64,000 nucleotides of DNA from Halomonas sp. S3-1-1 (GCF_023757625.1 NZ_JALGBZ010000002.1:868001-932000); one strand, 5' to 3'. Shown: positions 1 through 9,798, counted from the stretch's first letter. Translations and numbers: made by a program. The notes: generated from the sequence alone by a model not told the origin.

Positions 1-1976
1 CACGCGATGGCGAGGTGACGCTCAAAGATGACCGGTTGGCGGTCGATGGCAAGCTCGCCAGCAGCGCGGCCTCGATGATCGATTTCATTCAGGCCATTCC
101 GGACGTCGACACGTCTTTTCTAAGCGACGTGCGCGCCAGCGGCGAAATCGATGGCGACCTGCAGCTTACCCTCGAGCTCGACGAACCCGACACGCTCGCG
201 CTCGACATCGATGCACGTCCATCGCTTTCGCGGCTAAGCCACGCCGCTTTTGAACAGGCCCCGCTGACCGACATCGGCGGCGAGCTTAACTGGCAGCAGC
301 GCGGCGAGCGCTTTGCGCTGCTGGGCAGCGCCCAAGGGCGGCTGCTCGACGGGCCCGTTCGCGCCGATTTCGACGTGCCGGAAAGCGGTATTTCGCTTGG
401 CGGCGCGGTCGATACCGCCGCGCTTTTCACCTTGGCCGGGGTGGATGGCGAGCGCGCCGGAGCGCTTTTGAATGGCCGCGCCGACTGGAACGGCCGCATC
501 CGTCTGGAGCCCAGCGTGTGGCTAGGGTTTCAAAGCGATCTGATCGGCGTCGAAAGCCGCTTGCCCTCACCGTTTAACAAATCCCGCGCTACGCCCTGGC
601 CGCTCCAGGTCGAAGGCGATGTCGAGAATGGCGCGCTCCACGCTCGGCTGGGCGAGGTGCTCGAGGCCCGACTGCTGTTGAACGACGCCGTCGAAGGGGC
701 GGTGGCCATTGGCCGCACGGCGACGCTGCCCGAGGTGCGTCCCGGCGACGGGCTTACGCTCGAGGCGGATCTTGCGCGGCTCGACGTGCTCGACTGGCAG
801 CGTGCGCTCGCCCCGCTGACCGAGGGCAGTGGGCAAAGCGATGGACCGCCGGAGATTCCCCGCTTCGATACCCCGGTGAGTATGATGTTCGATACCCCGT
901 GTCTGAGTGTCGATCAGCGCTGCGTGGGGGCGCTGAGCCTCTCGGCGCGGCTGGCCGATCGAGCGCTCGACGCTCGCGTTGGCGGCGATATCGTCTCCGG
1001 CCGGGTGGCGTACCAGCCCGAGCTGGAGCGGCCTTTGGAGATTACCGTGGCCTCGCTCGACGCCGATCGGCTGATGGGGCTTTCGCTCGAGGATGATGAA
1101 CCAGTCTCGGCGCCGGACTCTTGGTTTGCGGCGGTCGAGACCTCGCAGCCCGAGGCGTTCAGCGCGCCGGCTTGGCTTTCCGAAGTGCCCAACGGGCGCC
1201 TGAGGCTTGCCGGCATCAGCCTGAACGATCACCGCATCGGCCCTCTCACCGCCTACTGGCAAACCGGAGCGCGGCGCTTTGCGCTGTCGCCGGTGGGGCT
1301 CACGCTTGGCGAGCTGTCGCTGACCGGCGAGCTTTTCTGGCAGGAACATCAGACCCAAGCGGACATCGCCGTGCGCGGCGGGGACCTTGGCACCGCGCTC
1401 GAGGAACTCGATCAGCCGGTGCCGATGACTAGTCGCGTGACCCGCGCCAACGCGTCGCTCGAGTGGCCCGGCGCTCCCTGGCAGGTCGATCTGGCCCGCG
1501 CGACCGGCGAGCTCGATACCGATATTCGCGATGGCCGCTTCGTGTCGATGAACTCGCCCTCGGCCAAACTCGTCGGGCTTTTGAATTTCGACAACCTGCT
1601 GCGGCGGCTACGGCTCGATTTTACCGACGTGACCGGCGAAGGCATGGCGTTTGATCAGATTAGCGGCAGCGCCACGGTGGCAGGCGGGCGTTTGACGCTT
1701 CGCGAGCCCTTGCAAATCGAGGCGCCGGCCGCCACGTTAAGATTCAATGGACATGTTAACCTGCTCCAACGTGAACTCGACCAGCAGCTTGGCGTCACAC
1801 TGCCCGTTAGCCAGACGCTTCCCATCGCTGCGCTCGCGGTGGGCGCGCCGGTGGCGGGCGCGGCGCTGTTCGTTGCCGACCAGCTGTTTGGCGAGACGCT
1901 GAACCGAGCGACCACTTTACATTTTCGCGTGCAGGGTCCCTGGACCTCGCCGCGGGTTACGCTAAAAGGCCCCTAA
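1..1976 (+). CDS. YhdP-family AsmA-like envelope protein, C-terminal part (5' truncated by window)
   Basis: The reading frame is open from the left edge of the window, so only the last ~657 residues are present; full-length YhdP proteins are about 1,250-1,300 residues. The sequence has the low-complexity beta-rich style of the DUF3971/AsmA2 superfamily: many short strands with repeated Gly/Asp turns, and a hydrophobic Ala/Val stretch near the C-terminus ([20 protein letters not shown]). YhdP and its relatives TamB and YdbH are bridge-like proteins thought to carry phospholipid from inner to outer membrane. The stop TAA overlaps the tldD start in TAATG, which suggests translational coupling. 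YhdP next to tldD is common in gammaproteobacteria. Family assignment is fairly safe; the N-terminal membrane anchor lies outside the window. Confidence 0.75.
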   Translation, partial: RDGEVTLKDDRLAVDGKLASSAASMIDFIQAIPDVDTSFLSDVRASGEIDGDLQLTLELDEPDTLALDIDARPSLSRLSHAAFEQAPLTDIGGELNWQQRGERFALLGSAQGRLLDGPVRADFDVPESGISLGGAVDTAALFTLAGVDGERAGALLNGRADWNGRIRLEPSVWLGFQSDLIGVESRLPSPFNKSRATPWPLQVEGDVENGALHARLGEVLEARLLLNDAVEGAVAIGRTATLPEVRPGDGLTLEADLARLDVLDWQRALAPLTEGSGQSDGPPEIPRFDTPVSMMFDTPCLSVDQRCVGALSLSARLADRALDARVGGDIVSGRVAYQPELERPLEITVASLDADRLMGLSLEDDEPVSAPDSWFAAVETSQPEAFSAPAWLSEVPNGRLRLAGISLNDHRIGPLTAYWQTGARRFALSPVGLTLGELSLTGELFWQEHQTQADIAVRGGDLGTALEELDQPVPMTSRVTRANASLEWPGAPWQVDLARATGELDTDIRDGRFVSMNSPSAKLVGLLNFDNLLRRLRLDFTDVTGEGMAFDQISGSATVAGGRLTLREPLQIEAPAATLRFNGHVNLLQRELDQQLGVTLPVSQTLPIAALAVGAPVAGAALFVADQLFGETLNRATTLHFRVQGPWTSPRVTLKGP

Positions 1977-3427
1977 TGACCGCACACACGAGTGATTTGG
2001 ATTTTGCCGCCTCTATCCTGTTGACGCCCGGGGGGCTGGATTTACAGTCGCTGGACACCGGACTCGACGTCGCGCTCGGCGCAGGCATCGACTACGCGGA
2101 TCTCTACTTTCAGCGCACCTGGCAGGAGGGCTGGGTGCTGGAAGATGGCCGCGTAAAAGAGGCCAGCTACAACATCGACGGCGGCGTGGGCGTACGGTCT
2201 TTGGCCGGCGAGAAGACCGGCTTCGCCTACTCCAACCAGATTAACGAAAGCGCCTTGCTGGATACCGGGCGTACCGCGGCGGGCATCGTGCGCAGCGGTC
2301 AAAAGCGCGCCGGCCAGCCGGTAGCAATCACTCACGCCGAGCATTTTTACGCCGGGATCGATCCGCTGGCAGGTCTTAGCGCCGAAGAGAAGGTCGCCAT
2401 GCTGATGGAGGCCGACCGCGTGGCGCGGGCGGCGGACCCGAGTGTCAGCCAGGTCAGCGCCTCGCTTTCCGGCACCTATGAAGTCGTGCTGGTGCGCGCA
2501 AGCGACGGCACGCTCGCCGCGGACATTCGCCCGCTGGTGCGCTTCAACGTCAGCGTGATCGCCGCCAAAAACGGGCGCCGCGAGCGCGGAGGTGCCGGCG
2601 GCGGAGGGCGCTACTCCATGGCTACGTTAAAAGAGCAGGGCGCGCCGGCGATTTACGCCAAAGAAGCGGTGCGCCAGGCGCTGGTCAACCTGGAGGCAAT
2701 CGACGCGCCGGCGGGCCAAATGCCGGTGGTGCTCGGCGCGGGCTGGCCGGGCATTTTGCTCCACGAAGCCGTCGGCCACGGCCTGGAAGGTGACTTCAAC
2801 CGAAAGGGGAGCTCGGCGTTTTCCGGGCGCATGGGCGAGCGCGTGGCGGCCAAGGGCGTGACCGTGGTGGATGATGCGACGATCATGGACGGGCGCGGCT
2901 CGCTGAGCGTCGACGACGAAGGCACGCCCGGCCAGAACACGCCGCTGATCGAGGACGGTATTCTCACCGGCTACATGCAGGACAAGCTCAACGCGCGGCT
3001 GATGGGCATGGCGCCGACCGGCAACGCCCGGCGCGAGTCGTTTGCGCATCTGCCCATGCCGCGCATGACCAATACGGTGATGCTGGCAGGCCAGGACGAC
3101 CCGGAAGAGATCATCAAAAGCGTCAATCGCGGCATCTACGCGGTGAGCTTTGGCGGCGGCCAGGTAGATATCACCTCAGGCAAGTTCGTGTTCTCGGCAA
3201 GCGAGGCCTACATGATCGAGGACGGCAAGGTGACCGCGCCGGTCAAGGGTGCGACGCTGATCGGTAACGGCCCCGAGGCGATGGGCCGGGTGTCGATGAT
3301 CGGCCACGACATGGCGATGGATACCGGCGTCGGCGTATGCGGCAAGGAAGGCCAGGGCGTGCCGGTGGGCGTGGGCCAGCCCACGCTCAAGCTCGACGAG
3401 CTGACCGTGGGCGGCACCCAGTCCTGA
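1976..3427 (+). CDS. tldD: Metalloprotease TldD
   Basis: 483 residues, the usual TldD length. The zinc-binding helix HEAVGH gives the HExxxH motif at H263/E264/H268, followed by the conserved Gly-rich region ([17 protein letters not shown]). TldD forms a heterodimer with TldE (PmbA), encoded about 650 bp downstream, and degrades unfolded peptides through a gated cavity. In enterobacteria the pair matures microcin B17 and helps degrade the CcdA antitoxin. The ATG overlaps the preceding stop by one base. No obvious peptide substrate gene is visible nearby, so a housekeeping proteolytic role is the default. Confidence 0.95.
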   Translation: MTAHTSDLDFAASILLTPGGLDLQSLDTGLDVALGAGIDYADLYFQRTWQEGWVLEDGRVKEASYNIDGGVGVRSLAGEKTGFAYSNQINESALLDTGRTAAGIVRSGQKRAGQPVAITHAEHFYAGIDPLAGLSAEEKVAMLMEADRVARAADPSVSQVSASLSGTYEVVLVRASDGTLAADIRPLVRFNVSVIAAKNGRRERGGAGGGGRYSMATLKEQGAPAIYAKEAVRQALVNLEAIDAPAGQMPVVLGAGWPGILLHEAVGHGLEGDFNRKGSSAFSGRMGERVAAKGVTVVDDATIMDGRGSLSVDDEGTPGQNTPLIEDGILTGYMQDKLNARLMGMAPTGNARRESFAHLPMPRMTNTVMLAGQDDPEEIIKSVNRGIYAVSFGGGQVDITSGKFVFSASEAYMIEDGKVTAPVKGATLIGNGPEAMGRVSMIGHDMAMDTGVGVCGKEGQGVPVGVGQPTLKLDELTVGGTQS

Positions 3428-3449
3428 CGCGCCCGGTGGTGAGATAGAA

Positions 3450-3980
3450 TTAGAGAACGAGCGTTTCGCGAAGGTGTTTGAAGAGCTTGCGGGCGCTGAC
3501 CGGCGGCTTTTCCTGCTCACGCTCCTTGCGGGCGTTGCGAACGAGCTGGCGAATGATCTGACGATCCGCGGCGGGGTGCTCTGCCATGAAAGCATCGACC
3601 GCCGGGTCGCCTTCGTCGATCAGCCGGTCGCGCCACTTCTCGAGGCGGTGAAAGGCGTGATCGCGCTGATTTTTTTCCGCGTCGATGGCGTCGAATACCG
3701 CCTGAATCGCCTCGAGGTCTTCCTTGCGCACCAGCTTGCCCACGTACTGCATGTGGCGTCGGCGACCTTCGTGGGAGCGAATGCGCGAGGTTTCATCGAT
3801 GGCGGCGAGCATGTCATCAGAAAGCGGAAAGCGCGCACGCTCGGCGGGCCGCATCGCGATCAGCGTTTCGCCCAGCGCCTGCAGCTCGTGCATTTCGCGC
3901 TTGAGCTGGGATTTGCTGGGCCGCTCCGGGGCGTCGTCGAGCTCCTCGAAAGGCTCGACCGCAGGGCGTTTTTTAGGCAT
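3450..3980 (-). CDS. darP: DarP (YjgA, DUF615) 50S ribosome assembly factor
   Basis: 176 residues, highly charged and mostly helical, matching the YjgA/DUF615 family: the N-terminal acidic and basic stretch is followed by SKSQLKREMHELQALGETL and the signature segment RSHEGRRRHMQYVGKL. DarP binds late 50S precursors and helps mature the peptidyl-transferase region. It is convergent with tldD (22-bp gap) and divergent from pmbA, a common gammaproteobacterial arrangement. A GA-rich Shine-Dalgarno-like stretch (AAGTGAG) precedes the ATG. Confidence 0.9.
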   Translation of the reverse strand: MPKKRPAVEPFEELDDAPERPSKSQLKREMHELQALGETLIAMRPAERARFPLSDDMLAAIDETSRIRSHEGRRRHMQYVGKLVRKEDLEAIQAVFDAIDAEKNQRDHAFHRLEKWRDRLIDEGDPAVDAFMAEHPAADRQIIRQLVRNARKEREQEKPPVSARKLFKHLRETLVL

Positions 3981-3991
3981 ACGTCACTCAC

Positions 3992-4020
3992 TTGATAGAT
4001 TTGTCGCCGGCTAGTATACC
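3992..4020 (+). promoter_or_regulatory. Candidate sigma-70 promoter for pmbA
   Basis: TTGATA at 3992-3997 and TATACC at 4015-4020 are separated by 17 bp in the 93-bp gap between the divergent darP and pmbA genes. This would start transcription about 45 nt before the pmbA ATG. It was read by eye only; the -10 element is a partial match. Confidence 0.35.
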
Positions 4021-4073
4021 AGCTGCGACCCTTACATTGATCCGCCCGCGACAGCGGCGATAAGGAGAACGTT

Positions 4074-5414
4074 ATGGCACAGGCATTCGACGCGGCCGCG
4101 CAGCAGCAGGAGCTCGTCGCGCGGGCCGAAGAGGCTTTGACGCTGGCCAAAAAGCTGGGCGCCGACCAGGCCGAGGTTGGCGCCAGCGTCGACCAGGGGC
4201 TGTCGGTGAGCGTGCGCCAAGGCGAGGTCGAAACCGTCGAGCTTTCTCGCGATCAGGGCATCGCGGTGACGCTTTACGTCGGCAGCCGCAAGGGCAGCGC
4301 GTCGTCCAGTGACGCGAGTTCCGCCTCGATCAAGGCGGCGGTCGAGAAGGCGCTGTCGATTGCGCGCTATACCGGCGAGGACCCGGCGGCGGGGCTCGCC
4401 GAGGCCTCGCTGATGGCCACCCACCTGCCGGATCTCGACGTGCACCACCCCTGGGCGCTGGATACCGAGCGCGCCACCGAGCTTGCGCTTGCCTGCGAGC
4501 GCGCCGGAAGCGAGGTGGCCGGTATTCATCAGTCCGAAGGCGCTTCGCTTTCAAGCGGCGAGGGCGTGCGGGTTTACGCCAACAGCCACGGCTTCGTGGG
4601 CACGCAAAAGGGCAGCAGCCACTCGCTCTCCTGCATGCTGATCGCCCAGGATGAGCACGGCATGCAGCGCGACTATGACTACACCAGTGCCCGCGACCCG
4701 CGCGCGCTGAGAGACCCGCAAAGCGTGGGGCGCGAAGCGGCCCGGCGTACCCTGCGCCGGCTTGGCGCCAAACGCCCGCCCACCGGCACGTTCCCGGTGC
4801 TGTTCGATCCTTCCCTGGCATCCGGGCTGGTGGGCCACTTGATGGGGGCGCTGGCCGGAGGCGCGCTCTACCGCGAAGCCTCCTTTTTGTGCGACAAGCT
4901 CGGTGAGCCGCTGTTTCCCGAGTGGTTCAGCCTCGAGGAGCGCCCGCTGGAAGTCGGCGCCATGGCAAGCTCGCCTTTTGATGGTGAAGGCGTGCAAACC
5001 CGCCACAACCGCTTTATCGAAGACGGGCGCATCGCAAGCTATATGCTCTCGTCCTACAGCGCGCGGCGTCTGGGTATGACCACCACCGGCAACGCTGGCG
5101 GGGCGCGCAATATTCGCCTCGAGGCACCGCAGGAGAGCCTGGAGGCGCTGCTTTCGCGCATGGGGCGCGGCGTGCTGGTGACCGAGCTGATGGGCCAGGG
5201 CGTGAACAGCGTGACCGGCGACTATTCGCGCGGCGCCGCGGGTTTTTGGGTCGAGAACGGTCAGATTCAGTATCCGGTCGAGGAGTTCACCATCGCCGGT
5301 AACCTGATGACGATGTTCAAGGGCCTCCAGGCGCTGGGCGACGACATCGACACCCGAGGTAGCATTTACACCGGCAGCTGGCTGGTCGATGCCATGACCG
5401 TCGCCGGCGACTAG
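4074..5414 (+). CDS. pmbA: Metalloprotease-associated subunit TldE (PmbA)
   Basis: 446 residues, the expected PmbA length, preceded by a strong ribosome binding site (TAAGGAGAACGTT before ATG). It shares the overall TldD fold but lacks the HExxxH zinc motif, as expected for TldE. Typical segments include the N-terminal GADQAEV and SVSVRQGEVETVE strands and the C-terminal TGDYSRGAAGFWVENG and FTIAGNL motifs. TldE partners the TldD encoded upstream. A hairpin followed by seven Ts lies 17 bp after the stop. Confidence 0.95.
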   Translation: MAQAFDAAAQQQELVARAEEALTLAKKLGADQAEVGASVDQGLSVSVRQGEVETVELSRDQGIAVTLYVGSRKGSASSSDASSASIKAAVEKALSIARYTGEDPAAGLAEASLMATHLPDLDVHHPWALDTERATELALACERAGSEVAGIHQSEGASLSSGEGVRVYANSHGFVGTQKGSSHSLSCMLIAQDEHGMQRDYDYTSARDPRALRDPQSVGREAARRTLRRLGAKRPPTGTFPVLFDPSLASGLVGHLMGALAGGALYREASFLCDKLGEPLFPEWFSLEERPLEVGAMASSPFDGEGVQTRHNRFIEDGRIASYMLSSYSARRLGMTTTGNAGGARNIRLEAPQESLEALLSRMGRGVLVTELMGQGVNSVTGDYSRGAAGFWVENGQIQYPVEEFTIAGNLMTMFKGLQALGDDIDTRGSIYTGSWLVDAMTVAGD

Positions 5415-5431
5415 ACACCCGGCAATGATAG

Positions 5432-5466
5432 CCCGCGACCGCCCGAGCGGTGTCGCGGGTTTTTTT
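5432..5466 (+). terminator. Rho-independent terminator after pmbA
   Basis: CCCGCGAC (5432-5439) pairs with GTCGCGGG (5452-5459), with a further CGC/GCG pairing inside, followed by TTTTTTT at 5460-5466. It sits between pmbA and the convergent kinase-like gene. Confidence 0.85.
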
Positions 5467-5483
5467 ATGGGCGTCCTTTCAAA

Positions 5484-6023
5484 TCAGCTTTTGGGGCGAT
5501 ACTGTGCGTCGAGGTTCAGGCGCTCGAGCAGGCGCTCGAACAAAAAGTACTCGGGCCCGGCGAGCGAGCGGCTCAGGCAGTCCAGATACTCCCGCCGGGG
5601 GTAGCGCCGCCAGCGCGGCAGCTTATAGGCGTCGAGGTCGATGGCCACCATGCGCCCCTCATGGACCAAAAAATTCTCGGTATGCAGGCCGCGACAGTGA
5701 ATACCCTCGCGATCGAAGGCGACCAGCGCGTCAAGATACTGTTCCTGGAGATTCGGGGAGTCGAGAATGTGGGCCCTGAGCGGCTCGCCGTGAACGTTAT
5801 CGGTGACCAGCCGGTAGGAGCGGGCTTCGACAATACGCGGCGTGGCGATACCGAGCGCCTCAAGACGCGCGGCTACCAGGGCGAAGTTGTGGCCGGGGTA
5901 GGGGCGAACCCGCGTTAAATAGCGCAGCCGGTCGAAGGCTTTGGGGTGAAAGGTTTTGATGAAGTGATCGCGGGCCGGGTCGAAATAAACCCGGGAGTAC
6001 TTGCCGGTTTGAATGAGCTGCAT
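5484..6023 (-). CDS. Small kinase-like protein (LPS kinase/InaA-like or YrbL-like fold)
   Basis: 179 residues with a minimal protein-kinase-like layout: an N-terminal beta region (GKYSRVYFDP) with a Lys in IKTFHPK that could be the ATP-binding lysine, then IHCRGLHTENFLVHEG, resembling the H-x-D/L-x-x-x-x-N catalytic loop, and AIDLDAYKL in place of DFG. This matches small LPS-kinase (Kdo/heptose kinase, InaA), toluene-tolerance and YrbL-type proteins. It lies downstream of the kds/lpt operon, which fits an envelope role, but the substrate cannot be read from the sequence. The ATG has no strong ribosome binding site, so the exact start is less certain. Confidence 0.6.
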   Translation of the reverse strand: MQLIQTGKYSRVYFDPARDHFIKTFHPKAFDRLRYLTRVRPYPGHNFALVAARLEALGIATPRIVEARSYRLVTDNVHGEPLRAHILDSPNLQEQYLDALVAFDREGIHCRGLHTENFLVHEGRMVAIDLDAYKLPRWRRYPRREYLDCLSRSLAGPEYFLFERLLERLNLDAQYRPKS

Positions 6024-6094
6024 AATCGGGCCCGATAGATGAGCATCGGCCGCTGCGAACCGATCGATGAAAAGGCGTAGCGCCCAGGGAAGGA

Positions 6095-6364
6095 TCAGGC
6101 GTCTTCGTCGAAGCGCGCCTCGAACAGCGCCTGGAGGGCGTCCAGCGCCGCCTCGGCGTCGTCACCGGTGGCTTCGACAACGAGCTCGGTGCCGCAGGGC
6201 GCGGCCAGCATCAAAAGCGACATGATATTGGCGGCGTCGGCTTTCTGAGTCTGCCGGTAGACGTACACCTTCGACTCGAAACGCTGCGCGCAGGTCACGA
6301 GTTTGGTGGCGGCGCGGGCGTGCAGGCCACGCTGGTTGGTCAGTGTCAAACGTCTTTCTGGCAC
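6095..6364 (-). CDS. ptsO: Phosphocarrier NPr (HPr-like) of the nitrogen PTS
   Basis: 89 residues from a GTG start with GGGA five bases upstream; a longer frame from a TTG at 6436 would overlap the rapZ stop and add 24 atypical residues. The phosphorylatable His15 lies in NQRGLHARAATKL, and KADAANIMSLLMLAAPCG carries the serine region seen in HPr proteins. NPr passes phosphate from PtsP to the EIIA-Ntr protein encoded three genes upstream. It is the last clear member of the rpoN-hpf-ptsN-rapZ-ptsO string, 69 bp after rapZ. Confidence 0.9.
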   Translation of the reverse strand: MPERRLTLTNQRGLHARAATKLVTCAQRFESKVYVYRQTQKADAANIMSLLMLAAPCGTELVVEATGDDAEAALDALQALFEARFDEDA

Positions 6365-6432
6365 CTGTGTCCCTATTTGTTGCTTGTTCTCGCCCTGGCG
6401 TCCGGCCCTGGCGCGATGTTGGTGAGGTGGTC

Positions 6433-7335
6433 TCAATTGGCTGCGGGCGAATCCATCGTGTCGTCCAGGCTAAAGTGAAGCCCCAGCTCGCGGTGGCGAA
6501 CCTGAACGCCCCCGCGCGAGGCGGCCAGATCCTGGGCCAGCCGGTCGACCATATAGACCGAGCGGTGCTGGCCGCCGGTGCAGCCGACCGCGACGGTCAT
6601 GTAACTGCGCTGGCTATTCTGGTAGGCGGGCAGCCACTTCTCGAGCCAGTCGAGAATGTCCTGGCGCATGTCGCCGACCACTGGGTAGGTCTCCAGAAAA
6701 CCGATGATTTCGCTATCGCGACCCGTGTGGGGGCGCAGCGTTGGATCCCAGTAGGGGTTGGGCAGGCAGCGAATGTCGAAGACGATATCGGCGTCCAGCG
6801 GCACCCCGCGTTTGTAGCCAAAGGACTCAAGTGTCAGCGTAAGCTGGCTTTGGCGCTGGTGCCCCAGCTGGTCGGTGATGCGTCGGCGCAGATCGTGCAC
6901 CGTGAGCCGCGACGTGTCGATCATCAGATCCGCCAGCTCGCGAATGCCGAACAGCGTCTGCTCCTCTTGGGAGATCGCCTCTTCCAGGGTCATATCGCTG
7001 TCGCGGGTGAGCGGGTGGCGCCGCCGGGTAGCGGAGTAGCGCTCGAGCAGCGTGCGCGCATCGGTGGTCAGATAAATGACCTGAACGCGGGTGCTGCCGC
7101 TTTTGATGTCCTGAAGCAGCGCCGGAAAGCGCTCGAGCGCGGTGGGCAGATTGCGCGCATCGATGCTCACCGCCAGGTGCGTGCGCTCACCCTGCTGGCC
7201 AAGCTCCTCGACCAGCGAGCCCAAAAGCATCGCCGGCAGGTTGTCGATGGCGTAGTAGCCCAAATCTTCCAGCGCCTGCAGCGCAATGGACTTCCCCGAC
7301 CCGGAGCGGCCGCTGATGATCACAAGTTGCATCAT
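6433..7335 (-). CDS. rapZ: RapZ nucleotide-binding RNase adaptor
   Basis: 300 residues. Walker A is GRSGSGKS (residues 9-16) and the conserved IDNLPAMLL follows. The C-terminal domain contains GCTGGQHRSVYMVDRLA, a phosphate/RNA-binding loop typical of RapZ. In enterobacteria RapZ senses glucosamine-6-phosphate and delivers the sRNA GlmZ to RNase E, controlling glmS and envelope precursor supply. It sits between ptsN and ptsO as in E. coli. Two ATGs stand in tandem at the start; the first is used here. Confidence 0.95.
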   Translation of the reverse strand: MMQLVIISGRSGSGKSIALQALEDLGYYAIDNLPAMLLGSLVEELGQQGERTHLAVSIDARNLPTALERFPALLQDIKSGSTRVQVIYLTTDARTLLERYSATRRRHPLTRDSDMTLEEAISQEEQTLFGIRELADLMIDTSRLTVHDLRRRITDQLGHQRQSQLTLTLESFGYKRGVPLDADIVFDIRCLPNPYWDPTLRPHTGRDSEIIGFLETYPVVGDMRQDILDWLEKWLPAYQNSQRSYMTVAVGCTGGQHRSVYMVDRLAQDLAASRGGVQVRHRELGLHFSLDDTMDSPAAN

Positions 7336-7421
7336 GTCTCTCTTCGGTCAGTGAGCGCTCTAATCGGCACGCCGGGCGTAAGCTCGATTGAAAGGCCGGG
7401 AAAACGAGGGCGCAGTTACCG

Positions 7422-7886
7422 CTATGCGTGCTCGCGAATGCGGGCGGTGACCAGCTCTAAAAGCTCGCGCTGGCTTTCACACTTACGAAACTGCGCACGG
7501 GTCGTGGCGTCGTTCATGATGGTGGCGACCTGGCCCAAAAGCGCCAGATGCGTATCGTCCGCCTCTTCCGGTACCAGCAGCACGAACACCAGATCGACCG
7601 GGTCGCCGTCGATGGCGTCGAAATCCACCGGCTCGGCGAGCTTTAAAAAGCCGGCAATCGGCGCGCTACAGTGTGGGCTTCGGGCGTGGGGAATCGCGAC
7701 CCCGTTGCCGATGCCGGTGCTGCCAAGGCGCTCGCGGCCAATCAGCCGGCTAAAGACTTCCTGGCTATCCAGGCTCGGTGTGTTTTGGGCGATGAACGTG
7801 CTGAAGAACTCCAGCACACGCTTTTTGCTGCCCCCGGGGACGCCGAACAGCACGCGCTCCGGGGGGAGTATGGTTTCCAGGGTCAT
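7422..7886 (-). CDS. ptsN: Nitrogen-regulatory EIIA protein PtsN
   Basis: 154 residues of the PTS EIIA type-2 fold. The phosphorylated residue is H67 in GNGVAIPHARS. PtsN receives phosphate from NPr and regulates potassium uptake, sigma-54-related and stress functions by binding partners according to its phosphorylation state. Its ATG starts four bases after the hpf stop with no clear Shine-Dalgarno sequence, so it is probably translated by coupling to hpf. Confidence 0.95.
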   Translation of the reverse strand: MTLETILPPERVLFGVPGGSKKRVLEFFSTFIAQNTPSLDSQEVFSRLIGRERLGSTGIGNGVAIPHARSPHCSAPIAGFLKLAEPVDFDAIDGDPVDLVFVLLVPEEADDTHLALLGQVATIMNDATTRAQFRKCESQRELLELVTARIREHA

Positions 7887-7890
7887 TGAA

Positions 7891-8199
7891 TTAACGCACG
7901 CCAGCGCCCTGGGCGCGGGCCTGTGCTTTTTCCTTGTGTTTTACCAGTTGGCGGTCGAGCTTGTCGGCCAGGGCGTCGATGGCGGCATACATGTCGCTGT
8001 CCTCGGCTTCGGCGTGTACGTCGGCGCCGGAAGCGTGCAGCGTACAGGCGGCTTGCTGGCGCTCCTTTTCGATCGACAGCGTCACCTGCACGGTGGTGAT
8101 GTTGCCGTAATGGCGTTCTATACGCTCGAGTTTCTCGTTGACGTAGTCACGCAGGGCGTCTGTCAGTTCCAGGTGATGACCGGTAATGTTCACTTGCAT
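7891..8199 (-). CDS. hpf: Ribosome hibernation-promoting factor HPF
   Basis: 102 residues (short HPF type) starting at an ATG preceded by AGGAGCACGTCG. The family start MQVNITGHHLELTDALRDYV and the later VHAEAEDSDMYAAIDALADKLDRQL match HPF/YhbH. It binds the decoding region of the 30S subunit in stationary phase and promotes 100S dimer formation. The position just downstream of rpoN is conserved in gammaproteobacteria. An upstream extension of the frame to 8271 lacks the ribosome binding site and conservation. Confidence 0.93.
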   Translation of the reverse strand: MQVNITGHHLELTDALRDYVNEKLERIERHYGNITTVQVTLSIEKERQQAACTLHASGADVHAEAEDSDMYAAIDALADKLDRQLVKHKEKAQARAQGAGVR

Positions 8200-8280
8200 C
8201 GACGTGCTCCTAATCCAGGACTGTTCTTCGATTGTAACCCTTTTTCCGTCATTGCAAAGCCCTGCCGGCAAGTTTCCCGT

Positions 8281-9693
8281 TTAACGTAAACGGCGCCGCT
8301 CGCTGGAGGAGGGAATGCCCATCGCTTCGCGGTATTTGGCCACGGTACGTCTGGCCACGTTGATGCCGTTGGCCTCAAGCAGAGTGACCAAGTGGCTGTC
8401 CGACAGTGGTTTGCCCGGCGTTTCCTCTTGAATCAGCTTTTTGAGCCGGGCGCGGATCGCGGTGCTGGAATGGCTGTCGCCGCCATCCTGTCCGCTGACC
8501 TGGCTCGAGAAAAAGTACTTGAGTTCGAACACACCGCGGGGCGTGTGAATATATTTTTGCGTCGTTACCCGCGAGATCGTCGATTCGTGCATCTCCACCG
8601 CTTCGGCGATATCGGCGAGAATCAGCGGCTTCATCGCCTCTTCACCGTGCTCGAGAAAGCCGATCTGACGAGTGATGATTTCGCGGCCAACGCGAAGCAA
8701 GGTGTCGTTTCGACTTGACAGACTCTTGATCAGCCAGCGCGCCTCCTGCAGGTGCTCCTTCAAAAACTGGTTGTCCTGACTCTTGTCGGCGCGTTTGATG
8801 AGGCTGGCGTAGTCCGGCTGCACACGCAGTTTGGGCAGCGCCTCCGGGTTGAGCTCGAGATGCCAGCCTTCCTGGTCGTGGCGAACCACCAGATCCGGGG
8901 TGATGTAGCTTTGGTTGGTGGCGCCGAAGGCGCTGCCCGGGCGCGGGTCGAGGCTTCGAATCAGCCGGACGACGTCGTCGAGCTGCTCGTCGTCGAGGCT
9001 CAGGCGGCGTTTCAATAGGCGCAGATCGTTTTTGCCCAGTGCCTCTAGAAACTGACGCACCAGGCGCCGCGCTTGCATCAAAAGCGGGGTGTCGTCAGCC
9101 AGTGCCGCCAGCTGCAGCAACAGGCACTCGCGCAAATCGCGGGCGAACACACCGGTGGGCTCGAACTGCTGCACGCGTAGCAGGACGTTTTCCACCTCCC
9201 GCTGGCTCAGGCCATCGAGCCCCTGGGCCTTGAGGCCTTCGCGAATGTCGTTGAGCGGCTGGGTCAGATAGCCGTTGGCGTCCAGCGCGTCGATCAGGCT
9301 TTCGGCAATGGCGTAGTCCCGGGGGCTGGTATCCGTCATCGCCAGCTGCCACAGAAGGTGCCCCTGGAGGCTTTGCCCTGCGGCCTGGCGCTCGAAATCC
9401 GGGCCTTCGCCGCTGCCGCCTGCGGCCATGTCCTGGTAGGTGTCGGACCATTCGCTGTCGGTGGCAAGCTCCTGAGGGATGCTCTCTTCCCACTCGGTTT
9501 CCGGCGTTTCCAGGGTTTTCTCTTCGCCGAACTCGTCTTCCTGCTCCAAAAGCGGGTTGGCGTCGAGCGCCTGCTGGATCTCCTGGCGCAGGTCCAACGT
9601 CGAGAGTTGCAGCAGGGCGATGGCCTGCTGCAACTGCGGTGTCATGGTCAGCTGCGTACCGACGCGCAGCTGTAGAGAAGCTTTCATGACCAT
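8281..9693 (-). CDS. rpoN: RNA polymerase sigma-54 factor
   Basis: 470 residues. The N-terminal Gln/Leu-rich activator-interacting region (LTMTPQLQQAIALLQLSTLDL) is followed by an acidic linker, the core-binding domain, a helix-turn-helix, and the diagnostic RpoN box ARRTVAKYRE near the C-terminus that contacts the -24 element. Sigma-54 directs nitrogen, motility and stress promoters needing AAA+ activators. It lies in a unidirectional group with lptB upstream and hpf-ptsN-rapZ-ptsO downstream. The start has two candidate ATGs (9693 and 9687) and a weak ribosome binding site. Confidence 0.96.
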   Translation of the reverse strand: MVMKASLQLRVGTQLTMTPQLQQAIALLQLSTLDLRQEIQQALDANPLLEQEDEFGEEKTLETPETEWEESIPQELATDSEWSDTYQDMAAGGSGEGPDFERQAAGQSLQGHLLWQLAMTDTSPRDYAIAESLIDALDANGYLTQPLNDIREGLKAQGLDGLSQREVENVLLRVQQFEPTGVFARDLRECLLLQLAALADDTPLLMQARRLVRQFLEALGKNDLRLLKRRLSLDDEQLDDVVRLIRSLDPRPGSAFGATNQSYITPDLVVRHDQEGWHLELNPEALPKLRVQPDYASLIKRADKSQDNQFLKEHLQEARWLIKSLSSRNDTLLRVGREIITRQIGFLEHGEEAMKPLILADIAEAVEMHESTISRVTTQKYIHTPRGVFELKYFFSSQVSGQDGGDSHSSTAIRARLKKLIQEETPGKPLSDSHLVTLLEANGINVARRTVAKYREAMGIPSSSERRRLR

Positions 9694-9798
9694 CGAAGAA
9701 CCACTCGTTACTCGTAAAGCTCCACACTAGAGCGAGACGGGGTTCGACGCAAGTGCAATAAATATGCCACTAGCCGGAACTTTATGGTTGTCACTGGG

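Noticed and set aside
1976..5414. A ribosomally made peptide locus associated with TldD/TldE
   Set aside because: The pair is widespread as housekeeping, and no short precursor-like gene or modification enzyme lies nearby.
6343..8289. Open frame of about 648 codons on the plus strand across rapZ, ptsN and hpf
   Set aside because: It runs opposite three well-supported genes and encodes low-complexity sequence without a family match. Antisense shadow.
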